From CALMRE01 sp964412895 (lineage in GTDB: Bacteria; UBP6; UBA1177; JAKLFG01), in NCBI GenBank assembly GCA_964412895.1, contig CAYPQK010000071.1:1-17722 (forward strand): a DNA stretch of 17,722 bases, given 5' to 3'. This document shows positions 1-5,169 of the stretch, piece by piece. A program made the translations under genes and the position numbers. The notes under the pieces were generated by a model, which searched no databases, was not told the DNA's origin, and saw only the letters and a list, made by a program, of their open reading frames with translations. Position 1 is the stretch's first letter. The number at the start of each line of letters is the position of its first letter.

Positions 1-1
1 G

Positions 2-199
2 CGGAGAGAGGGTCTCATCTTTAATGTGACCAACATAGCTGGGTGGGAAAAGCACCCACTTCAAAACGAGAAATTATGCATTCAGAACAAGTATGACGTC
101 AAGGGGGAGTTCGCCTACTTACCCGACAACACCTTCACCGTCTTAGAAGCGAAGACGGAAGATGATGACACGGCGGGCCCCAGTGGCTGCTGTGACTGA
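2..199 (+). CDS. 3' end of an unknown element gene (cut by window edge)
   Basis: Reading from base 2, the frame is open to a TGA at 197-199, giving 65 residues with no start codon near the left edge, so this is the C-terminus of a gene that begins outside the window. The translation begins RREGLIFNVTNIAGWEKHPL and ends TAGPSGCCD. It has ordinary soluble-protein composition with an acidic EDDD stretch and a terminal Cys-Cys-Asp. I do not recognise a family. A perfect hairpin lies 70 bases downstream and may end its transcript. The call rests on reading frame, composition and the absence of a better frame. Confidence 0.5.
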   Translation, partial: RREGLIFNVTNIAGWEKHPLQNEKLCIQNKYDVKGEFAYLPDNTFTVLEAKTEDDDTAGPSGCCD

Positions 200-268
200 C
201 GGCATCTTGCTGAACATGAACATCGGCATTGCCACCGCGATGCCCCTGTTCGCCCAGCAGATGATGCG

Positions 269-294
269 GGGATCGGGCTTTCATGCCCGATCCC
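269..294 (+). terminator. Perfect 10-bp hairpin, possible terminator
   Basis: GGGATCGGGC (269-278) pairs perfectly with GCCCGATCCC (285-294) around a 6-base loop. It is followed by TTAATT, so the U-tract is poor. Its place between the stop at 199 and the next ribosome binding site at 441 fits a terminator for the partial gene on the left, but an operator or RNA structure is possible. The rest of 200-450 shows no gene I can support. Confidence 0.5.
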
Positions 295-450
295 TTAATT
301 CACGCGGACATTGTATGACCGAGCGGGGTGGACAACAAGAAGGCGAAGAGCCGGTTCTCGGGTTTCACGTTTCTTTTCCCGATCACTTTATCGGTGCCGC
401 TGCCGAGTTCGGCAGTGGCGATCACAACTTCATTTCGACCGGAGGTTTCA

Positions 451-858
451 ATGTTTAAGACCAATTCTCGGGCTGTGCTGGGCAAGATAGCCGCCTGTAT
501 TCTCGACAACGAAGACCAAGAACTCAGCGTTTATCTGAACGCCACCAAAGCAGGCGACAAGACATGCCCCGAACCCCGTTCGTTGAGGGCAATGATGAAC
601 GGGGAATGCAGCGGGGTCGCCCCAGTATGCTTTAAAACCGATGGCCTTCAGTGGGAAGGCAAGCCTTTGGCGATCTACCATGTGGACGCCGCAAGACTTC
701 ACCGGGCACTCGCCGAAAAGGGTGTCGAGATGAAGAAGAGCGACCTTTACCGGTGCTTGAAAGAGTTCAAGTTTGGTCCTCTTCGCTTCTACCACGGCGG
801 TAAAGAAAGGCGGCTCTGGTGGGGAGCCGGCATTGTGTTGGAGTCTTATATCGGGTAG
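451..858 (+). CDS. Orphan small protein of the mobile element, 135 aa
   Basis: The start is set by a clean GGAGG at 441-445, five bases before ATG 451. An upstream GTG at 328 in the same frame would add 41 residues, but the added segment looks non-native. The protein begins MFKTNSRAVLGKIAACILDN and has a C-terminal half rich in charged residues (YHVDAARLHRALAEKGVEM, then KKSDLYRCLKEFKFGPLRFY and a KERRLWWG patch). The alternation of short amphipathic helices and basic turns around residues 75-125 looks like a small winged-helix or other nucleic-acid-binding fold, but I cannot name a family. No signal peptide or membrane segment is seen. It lies alone between a hairpin (269-294) and a stretch without a clear gene. 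It is probably an accessory element gene. Confidence 0.65.
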   Translation: MFKTNSRAVLGKIAACILDNEDQELSVYLNATKAGDKTCPEPRSLRAMMNGECSGVAPVCFKTDGLQWEGKPLAIYHVDAARLHRALAEKGVEMKKSDLYRCLKEFKFGPLRFYHGGKERRLWWGAGIVLESYIG

Positions 859-1123
859 GGCAGAAGGAGGCGGCAGGTGCAGCTCATCCGCAATCGAGAC
901 AGAAACACGCAGGGGCGCGTCATGCGCTCCTGCAACAATCAGGGAGGAAGACCAACCAGAAGAAGTATGACCAGATCCTCGACCCCGAGCGGCAGCGGGG
1001 ATGCTTCTGCCGACAATATAAAGATCAACATCAATATGAAGAAACCAGGCAACCACACGAGGGAAAACGAAGATGTTCGCAATATACGACGCCATAAGGC
1101 GCAGCGGGCAAAAGAGATGGAAA

Positions 1124-1147
1124 GGCGGGGGAGTAAATTGCCCCGCC
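1124..1147 (+). repeat. GC-rich hairpin
   Basis: GGCGGGG (1124-1130) and CCCCGCC (1141-1147) form a perfect 7-bp stem around a 10-base loop. No U-tract follows, so a classical intrinsic terminator is unlikely. It separates the gene-poor stretch from the excisionase-like gene's leader. Confidence 0.4.
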
Positions 1148-1190
1148 TATCGTTCCCGGCCCTATCGATCCTTCAGCTAACGACGGACCA

Positions 1191-1260
1191 CACTGAAAAA
1201 GTGTCGGCTTCCCGGCAATGCTGGCGGAGGGGGCCAACGCACTTAACCAATTTTTCAGTG
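1191..1260. promoter_or_regulatory. 10-bp inverted repeat with 50-base spacer, upstream of the excisionase-like gene
   Basis: CACTGAAAAA (1191-1200) and TTTTTCAGTG (1251-1260) are perfect reverse complements separated by exactly 50 bases. The right arm overlaps the weak ribosome binding site (GTGAGG, 1258-1263) of the gene at 1271. The left arm also lies within a short local hairpin (ACACT/AGTGT, 1190-1204). Possible roles are an operator pair bound by the HTH protein itself, or an RNA structure that hides the ribosome binding site. The match is read directly; the role is inference. Confidence 0.5.
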
Positions 1261-1270
1261 AGGTTCTGTT

Positions 1271-1507
1271 ATGTCGAAGTTGCTGACATCGAAAGAAGCG
1301 GCCGAATATCTCGGATTGAAGGAGCAAACCATGAGAGGCCTTCGCTGGAGCGGGGAAGGTCCGCGATATATAAAGATCGGCGGAGGACCCAAGGGTCGGA
1401 TACGGTACCGGATCGAGGATCTGGAAGCATATATCGCGGCATGCACATTCCAGTCAACGACTGAAGAGTGTGTGAAGCGGGCAGCATCGCACCGAGACGA
1501 TGCATGA
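1271..1507 (+). CDS. AlpA/excisionase-like helix-turn-helix DNA-binding protein
   Basis: This 78-residue protein has the layout of the HTH_17/AlpA/MerR-type excisionase families. Residues 1-20 (MSKLLTSKEAAEYLGLKEQT) are the typical strand-plus-helix opening in which LTxxEAAxYLG begins the winged HTH. The segment ..MRGLRWSGEGPRYIKIGG follows as recognition helix and wing, and RIRYRIEDLEAYI closes the fold. A short polar tail (residues 60-78) is extra. GTGAGG at 1258-1263 is spaced seven bases from ATG 1271. In integrated elements such proteins act as directionality factors or as activators of int. Int lies 930 bases downstream on the opposite strand, so an excisionase or regulatory role is likely but not proven. 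A transcription terminator follows at 1551. Confidence 0.85.
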   Translation: MSKLLTSKEAAEYLGLKEQTMRGLRWSGEGPRYIKIGGGPKGRIRYRIEDLEAYIAACTFQSTTEECVKRAASHRDDA

Positions 1508-1550
1508 GAGCGAGCTTCCGTACCAAAGGTGTTTTCGATGTTTGTTCCCG

Positions 1551-1579
1551 GGGCGGGAGGACGGCTTCCGCCCTTTTTT
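1551..1579 (+). terminator. Intrinsic terminator or attenuator just before the radical SAM gene
   Basis: GGGCGGGAG (1551-1559) pairs with CTTCCGCCC (1565-1573), nine base pairs with one G-U, around a 5-base loop and followed by six T (1574-1579). It ends four bases before the GGAGG (1583-1587) of the next gene. As a terminator it would end the excisionase-like transcript. Because it lies within the leader of the radical SAM gene, it may also act as an attenuator. Confidence 0.8.
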
Positions 1580-1592
1580 ATTGGAGGATGAA

Positions 1593-2393
1593 ATGTTGAC
1601 GTGTACGAAGAAGACGATTCTCGGCAAAACGACCGTCGAGTATATCGATGATCACGCAATAAACCCCGCCAAAGGCTGCTCGCATGGGTGTCTGTTCTGC
1701 TATGCTCGGCTCATGGCTAAGCGTTTCGGGTGGATAAAAAGCGACGAGGAATGGGCGACGCCACAACTCGTCGAGAATGCGATGGCGCTACTCGAAAAGG
1801 AGCTGCCGAAGAAGCAAGAAGAGATAGGAAAAGTCTTTTTTTCATTTTTAACGGACCCGTTCATGGAGGGGTTCCCGGAAGTGGGAGAAAGCTCGATGGC
1901 CCTTATCCGGCGGGTCAACGAGGCTGACATCCCCTGCACCGTCTTGACCAAGGGGCGTCTGCCGATTGAGTTGGTAGAGCTCAATCCCCGCAACGAGTAC
2001 GGCATCACTCTGGTGTCGCTGAACGAAGAGTACCGCCGGGTCTGGGAACCGGGCGCCGCACCGCTACAAGACAGGTTGAACTCTCTGCGCGAGATTCACA
2101 GGCGCGGCGGGAGGACATGGGTAAGCATCGAGCCATACCCGACGCCAAACATTGTCGAACCGGATCTGCCGGGTCTTCTGAATGCAATCGGTTTCGCCGA
2201 TAAAATCGTCTTCGGCCGGATGAACTACAATAAGGCGATCAGCGCCTATCCCAGGTTCCAGCAGTTCTACCGGGACTCTGCGGAGACGGTCATGGAGTAC
2301 TGTCAGCGCAACGGTAAGTCTGGCCATATCAAAGCCGGTACTATGGGCCGGGGAGACCCGTATGTCTACTTTGATGCTCGGCCGCACCTGTAA
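1593..2393 (+). CDS. Radical SAM protein (SplB/COG1533-like), element cargo
   Basis: The 266-residue protein carries the CxxxCxxC cluster motif at residues 29-36 (GCSHGCLFCYA), which binds the 4Fe-4S cluster that cleaves S-adenosylmethionine. The context INPAKGCSHGCLFCYAR resembles the SplB/COG1533 group. FFSFLTDPF and PCTVLTKGRLP fit the next barrel strands of that group. The start at ATG 1593 is fixed by GGAGG at 1583-1587. An upstream in-frame ATG at 1500 would run through a terminator hairpin and is rejected. The protein is full-length for a minimal radical SAM barrel, but I see no second cluster domain. The substrate is unknown. It sits between the excisionase-like gene and int, the usual place for element cargo, and converges on int with a 46-base gap. 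Confidence 0.85.
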   Translation: MLTCTKKTILGKTTVEYIDDHAINPAKGCSHGCLFCYARLMAKRFGWIKSDEEWATPQLVENAMALLEKELPKKQEEIGKVFFSFLTDPFMEGFPEVGESSMALIRRVNEADIPCTVLTKGRLPIELVELNPRNEYGITLVSLNEEYRRVWEPGAAPLQDRLNSLREIHRRGGRTWVSIEPYPTPNIVEPDLPGLLNAIGFADKIVFGRMNYNKAISAYPRFQQFYRDSAETVMEYCQRNGKSGHIKAGTMGRGDPYVYFDARPHL

Positions 2394-2439
2394 TCGAAAT
2401 GACCAAATATCGAGATGCCGGGAAAGGTCGAACCACAAT

Positions 2440-3633
2440 TCATCCGGGAGAACCCGGTCCTCCCTGACCTCGGGGTTCTCCCCTATCGGCCCGAGGGTTA
2501 ATTAACTCCCGCCTCTTCTTCAACGCTTCGCGCTCGTCCTCTATATCGGCCGGCGCGTAGTGATTCTCGGTCACCCGGATATCGGAATGTCGTAGTAACT
2601 TTGAGGCAAGGTGAATTCCCGCTGTTCGTGCAACCTGCACACAGAAGGTACGACGAAGATCATGTATCGTCGTCTTCTTCTTTATCCCGGATTCTTTCAG
2701 CACCGCAGTCCAAGGTCGCTTGAGATCGCTCCTCGGTCGGTCTGAATATTCGCCTTTTATCACAAACTCGCCCTCTCTCGGTAGGCTTTGCAACATCGTC
2801 GCTATATCATCATCTATAGGCATAATCTGTTCTTTGCCCGACTTGGTGCTCGGCAGGGTCCACAGGTTCGCATCGAAGTTGAAATCTTCCCACTTGGCAT
2901 GAAGCACCTCGGAAAGCCGTGCTCCCGTCTCGGTCAGGAGAATAAGAGCGGACCGCGCATACTGGTCGTGATACCCATGTATAGCATTTCCCAACGCCGC
3001 AAATTCGGCATCGCTCAAAACTCGCTTGCGCCCGGGCGGCTCTTTGTTCGGCCTTACCTTCATTGCAGGGTTGCTCTCTATTATATCGCGCCTCCATGCC
3101 TCCTGCAAGCAGGCACGCACCGATGCAAGCCATCTGTTGCCAACCACATTTGATCTTTCGCGAGAGAGGCTTCTGAACCGTTTCTCTATGCTTTCGCGAG
3201 TTATCTCGTTTACAGCTAATTGGCCCCACCAGCCTATCGCCCATCCGAGGTATCGTATATCCTCACGCGGGCTCTTTTTCTCGACAGTCACTTCCTCGAC
3301 ATAGCGTTTAGCCCATACCTGAAAGGTTGTTTTTTTCTTCTGCGCATTCTTCTCGGCCTTTCTTTGTTGTAGGGGATCTGTTCCTTTTCTATACTCGCGG
3401 AGAAAATCCCCCGCTTCTTCTCGGGCCTGCTCCACAGTCATCTCGCCAAACACTCCCAACAACATTCGTTTCCTGTTCACGCTATTGCCATACTGGAGGT
3501 AAAAGTATTTGCGCCCTGTGTTATAGACGCATAGGCAAAAACCACGCACATCAGAATCATAATAGATATCAATATGTTCTTTGGCGGCAGGGAGCCCCTC
3601 AACAAATCGTTTAGTCAACTTCTGAGTTGCCAT
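2440..3633 (-). CDS. int: Tyrosine recombinase integrase with N-terminal arm-binding domain
   Basis: The 397-residue integrase catalyses site-specific insertion and excision of the element. Residues 1-90 (MATQKLTKRFVEGLPAAKEH..) match the DUF4102-type arm-DNA-binding domain of P4-like integrases. Residues 102-190 are the core-binding SAM-like domain. The catalytic domain shows Arg239 (TETGARLSEVL), a Lys near 264-267 (STKSGKEQI), His324 and Arg327 (TIHDLRRTF), His349 (LLRHSD) and the nucleophile Tyr359 (VTENHY), so all active-site residues are present. The tail after residue 380 is Gly/Pro/Arg-rich and coincides with a DNA hairpin (2446-2482). The gene reads away from the att site at 3845-3892. 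Its promoter (3758-3786) leaves a leader of about 118 bases that contains five 11-bp repeats. The ribosome binding site is weak (AGGGTG). Confidence 0.95.
   Translation of the reverse strand: MATQKLTKRFVEGLPAAKEHIDIYYDSDVRGFCLCVYNTGRKYFYLQYGNSVNRKRMLLGVFGEMTVEQAREEAGDFLREYRKGTDPLQQRKAEKNAQKKKTTFQVWAKRYVEEVTVEKKSPREDIRYLGWAIGWWGQLAVNEITRESIEKRFRSLSRERSNVVGNRWLASVRACLQEAWRRDIIESNPAMKVRPNKEPPGRKRVLSDAEFAALGNAIHGYHDQYARSALILLTETGARLSEVLHAKWEDFNFDANLWTLPSTKSGKEQIMPIDDDIATMLQSLPREGEFVIKGEYSDRPRSDLKRPWTAVLKESGIKKKTTIHDLRRTFCVQVARTAGIHLASKLLRHSDIRVTENHYAPADIEDEREALKKRRELINPRADRGEPRGQGGPGSPG
2446..2482. repeat. Inverted repeat in the 3' end of int
   Basis: GGGAGAACCC (2446-2455) and GGGTTCTCCC (2473-2482) form a perfect 10-bp stem with a 17-base loop. 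It lies 53 bases after the stop of the convergent radical SAM gene and within the last codons of int. It could stop or stabilise transcripts from either side, but neither side has a U-tract. Confidence 0.5.
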
Positions 3634-3644
3634 AGCTACACCCT

Positions 3645-3658
3645 TCGACCTGCTGATT
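3645..3658 (-). repeat. 14-base copy of the tRNA/att core in the int leader
   Basis: Read on the minus strand, 3658-3645 is AATCAGCAGGTCGA, identical to 3853-3866 of the tRNA-Thr fragment (3' side of the anticodon stem plus variable-loop bases). It lies directly between the 11-bp repeats and the int start codon, in the same orientation as int. A 14-base match within 200 bases is unlikely by chance. It may be a partial att core or a remnant of one. Confidence 0.6.
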
Positions 3659-3659
3659 T

Positions 3660-3714
3660 GTTACTCATATGTTACTCATATGTTACTCACTTGTTACTCA
3701 TATGTTACTCACTC
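3660..3714. repeat. Five tandem 11-bp repeats, probable arm-type integrase or regulator sites
   Basis: The units GTTACTCATAT, GTTACTCATAT, GTTACTCACTT, GTTACTCATAT and GTTACTCACTC follow without gaps. GTTACTCA is invariant and the last three bases alternate between two types. An 11-bp period places each unit on nearly the same face of the helix. Short direct repeats beside the core are the normal form of arm-type sites bound by the N-terminal domain of P4/lambda-like integrases, which this integrase has. Because they lie between the int promoter and int, binding would also repress int. Confidence 0.85.
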
Positions 3715-3757
3715 AGGGACCTACAAAGCAACCTTTTCGAAGAACAACCCTCTACTA

Positions 3758-3786
3758 AATATAAACGAACTTCTTTAAAATGTCAA
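3758..3786 (-). promoter_or_regulatory. Sigma-70 promoter of int
   Basis: On the minus strand a perfect -35 box TTGACA (3786-3781) is followed by a 17-base spacer and TATATT (3763-3758) as the -10 box. Transcription would begin near 3751, giving a leader of about 118 bases before the int ATG at 3633. The leader contains the tandem repeats and the att-like 14-mer. Confidence 0.8.
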
Positions 3787-3844
3787 ACACTTATATTTAT
3801 CTGATCAACAATTGGGGGGGGCATCGCGAAACATGTCGCTTGGA

Positions 3845-3892
3845 TGATTCGTAATCAGCAGGTCGACGGTTCAAATCCGTCCATCAGCTCCA
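3845..3892 (+). pseudogene. 3' fragment of tRNA-Thr(CGU), chromosomal att junction
   Basis: The sequence TGATTCGTAATCAGCAG (3845-3861) is the anticodon arm with loop TTCGTAA and anticodon CGT. It is followed by variable-loop bases, a T arm (GACGG, loop TTCAAAT, CCGTC), the acceptor strand CATCAGC, discriminator T and an encoded CCA (3890-3892). The 5' part, which should contain GCTGATG and the D arm, is absent: the bases upstream (G-run and GCATCGCGAAAC) cannot fold as one, and the base before TGA breaks the anticodon stem. It is therefore the fragment left at one end after integration with a crossover near the anticodon loop. Confidence 0.85.
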
Positions 3893-3900
3893 GTGATTTC

Positions 3901-3935
3901 AACGGCTTCGGCCCAAACGGGTCGGAGCCGTTTTT
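3901..3935 (+). terminator. Intrinsic terminator of the original tRNA-Thr transcript
   Basis: A 14-bp stem (3901-3914 with 3919-3932, two G-U pairs) with loop AAAC is followed by a T-tract (3931-3935 and more T after a G). It lies eight bases after the CCA of the tRNA fragment. It originally ended the tRNA transcript and now stops transcription leaving the element. Confidence 0.85.
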
Positions 3936-3947
3936 GTTTCTAGGCTA

Positions 3948-3968
3948 CTGCTGATTACGAATCAGCAG
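3948..3968. repeat. Palindromic inverted copy of the tRNA-Thr anticodon arm
   Basis: CTGCTGATT (3948-3956) and AATCAGCAG (3960-3968) are perfect 9-bp arms around ACG. On the minus strand the site reads through TGATTCGTAATCAGCAG, the same 17 bases found at 3845-3861 of the tRNA fragment. It lies four bases after the cyclase stop codon. As a terminator for the cyclase operon it would lack a U-tract. It may be a second recombination core or a regulatory partner that base-pairs with the tRNA arm. Confidence 0.7.
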
Positions 3969-3972
3969 GGCG

Positions 3973-5166
3973 TCACCCGGAACGGACTGAAAGGACCTTC
4001 ACGGGGCGCGAGACATTCTTGAATGACATCTCGCCCATCTGATCGAAGTTCAGGCGCGGTACCGGTATCGGGCCGTGGTAGAGGGTGAACGCCTGCGAGG
4101 CCGCCTCGTAGGTCTCCGGGGTCGTGTAGATGAAGCCGCCCGGAGCGCCGGAACAGAGCCGCGACGCCAGATTGACCGCGTTGCCGACCGCCGTGTACTC
4201 ACTCCGCTCGAGGGTGCCGATATTGCCGATGACCACATCGCCCGTGTCGATGCCGATACCGACCAACGGCGCCGGCAGTCCTTTTGCCGTCCGCTCCCTG
4301 CGCCACCGTTCATGGCTCTCCAGCATCCGCACCGCCGCGATGAGCGCCCGGAGTGCATGGTCAGGCTGTTTCTGAGGCGCGCCGAAGATGGCGAAGACCT
4401 CGTCGCCGACGAACTGCGAAACGGTCCCGTCGAGTTCGTTTATCACCGCGGTCATCTCGCCGAGGAAAGAACTGAGTATCCCCGATACCTGCCCCGGATC
4501 GAGTTGTTCGGCTACGGCGGTGAAGCCGCGCAGATCGGCGAAGAGCAGGGTAAGAGTGGCCCGCTGGGGCCGCATGATCTCCTCGTGCGACATGAATTGG
4601 AGCTGTTCGATGACCTTCTGCGGCAGGTAGCGGGAGAACGATCTTTCCAGCCACCGCAGGCGGGTCGTCTCCTGAATGGATATCTGTATCTTCTCCCCCG
4701 CCCTGAAGGCGGTCAGACGGAGGTAGATCGGCCCGTTCGGCCGTTTCGCGTCGGGATCGGGAAGCCGTTCCTGAGGAAAATCGGCGAGCGGCGGTTCAAT
4801 GGTGAAGAACCCCTCCCCTTCGCGCGCCATGTCGTTCAGCGACGAAAGGACCCCTTCAGCGCCGGGTATCCGGTCCCAGTGAGCAAGCGGGCGGCCGAGC
4901 ACCGCCTTGCGGTCGGTCATGCCGAGCAGTTTCCCCATCGGCCCGTTCACATACGAGAAGGTGCCGTCGGCCGCCACGAGCAGGACCATCTCTTCGATAC
5001 CGGCGACCGTCATGCTGGCCGCCGTCGCATCGGAGCGGGTCACGCCGCCGGCCGCGATGGTCACCGCGGCGCCGGTCCGGAGCCGGAGATTCTCCCGTTC
5101 CAATTCGGCGATCCGTTTTTTCAACATATCGATCTCAGGCATGGCGTTCGCTCCCTTTTCCGGCAT
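3973..5166 (-). CDS. Class III adenylate/guanylate cyclase with PAS domain
   Basis: The 397-residue protein has a short coiled coil (residues 10-30), a PAS-like sensor domain (about 55-165, VLLVAADGTFSYVNGPMGKL), a linker (SFSRYLPQKVIEQL) and a class III catalytic domain (about 200-395). Metal-binding Asp211 (LLFADLRGFT) and Asp255 (QFVGDEVFAIFG) are present, as are transition-state Asn332 and Arg336 (GNAVNLASRL), so it should be active as a homodimer. The base-contacting positions are Gln251 and Thr325 instead of the classical Lys and Asp, which leaves the choice of cAMP or cGMP open. No membrane segment is seen, so it is cytoplasmic. ATG 5166 lies three bases after the kinase stop, implying co-translation; an alternative start at 5142 has AAGGGAG eight bases upstream. 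It is the last gene of the lipoprotein-kinase block. Confidence 0.93.
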   Translation of the reverse strand: MPEKGANAMPEIDMLKKRIAELERENLRLRTGAAVTIAAGGVTRSDATAASMTVAGIEEMVLLVAADGTFSYVNGPMGKLLGMTDRKAVLGRPLAHWDRIPGAEGVLSSLNDMAREGEGFFTIEPPLADFPQERLPDPDAKRPNGPIYLRLTAFRAGEKIQISIQETTRLRWLERSFSRYLPQKVIEQLQFMSHEEIMRPQRATLTLLFADLRGFTAVAEQLDPGQVSGILSSFLGEMTAVINELDGTVSQFVGDEVFAIFGAPQKQPDHALRALIAAVRMLESHERWRRERTAKGLPAPLVGIGIDTGDVVIGNIGTLERSEYTAVGNAVNLASRLCSGAPGGFIYTTPETYEAASQAFTLYHGPIPVPRLNFDQMGEMSFKNVSRPVKVLSVRSG

Positions 5167-5169
5167 GCG

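Larger units (their letters stand above)
859..1270. other. Stretch without a confident gene
   Basis: A strong ribosome binding site (AAGGAGG, 864-870) sits six bases before a GTG at 877 and opens a 195-codon frame to 1464. That frame has poor composition (Arg/Ser/Gly-rich, many AGA/AGG codons) and runs 194 bases into the well-supported gene at 1271, so I do not call it. Another frame (about 861-1097) has better codon texture (..KKYDQILDPERQRG..) but no start codon, which could mean a frameshifted or decayed extension of the 451-858 gene. A GC hairpin lies at 1124-1147 and a long-range inverted repeat at 1191-1260; both are listed separately. Confidence 0.4.
1..3892. mobile_element. Right-hand end of an integrated element at tRNA-Thr(CGU)
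   Basis: The stretch contains an integrase, an excisionase-like DNA-binding protein, a cargo enzyme and orphan small genes, and it stops exactly at the 3' end of a tRNA-Thr fragment with encoded CCA (3890-3892). Tyrosine recombinases commonly insert into tRNA genes, leaving an intact gene at one end and a 3' fragment at the other. Here the fragment reads on the plus strand and chromosomal genes follow, so the intact tRNA-Thr should be at the left end, outside the window. The genes are small, read in mixed directions, and the 170 bases upstream of int are strongly AT-rich compared with the chromosome to the right. The left boundary, total size and element type (prophage, satellite or genomic island) cannot be seen. 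No virion or conjugation gene is present in this part. Confidence 0.8.
3634..3972. other. Int control and attachment region (no protein gene)
   Basis: This 339-base gap holds, from left to right: an anticodon-arm-like 14-mer (3645-3658), five 11-bp tandem repeats (3660-3714), the int promoter (3758-3786), a run of eight G (3814-3821), the tRNA-Thr fragment (3845-3892), its intrinsic terminator (3901-3935) and a palindromic copy of the anticodon arm (3948-3968). The left part is AT-rich. An open frame on the plus strand across the repeats (3574-3804) is a by-product of the repeats and is not called. Confidence 0.8.

Noticed and set aside
448..1095. 215-codon minus-strand frame
   Set aside because: Antisense to the 451-858 gene, which has a near-ideal ribosome binding site; no domain seen.
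877..1464. 195-codon frame opened by AAGGAGG and GTG
   Set aside because: Poor composition, overlaps the well-supported HTH gene by 194 bases and runs through a hairpin. Kept only as a note in the 859-1270 entry.
3574..3804. 76-codon plus-strand frame across the 11-bp repeats
   Set aside because: Its hydrophobic repeats (LLLICYS) are the translation of the DNA repeats; no ribosome binding site.
3817..3892. Complete tRNA at the element end
   Set aside because: Only the anticodon arm onward fits. The acceptor 5' strand and D arm are missing, so it is a fragment.
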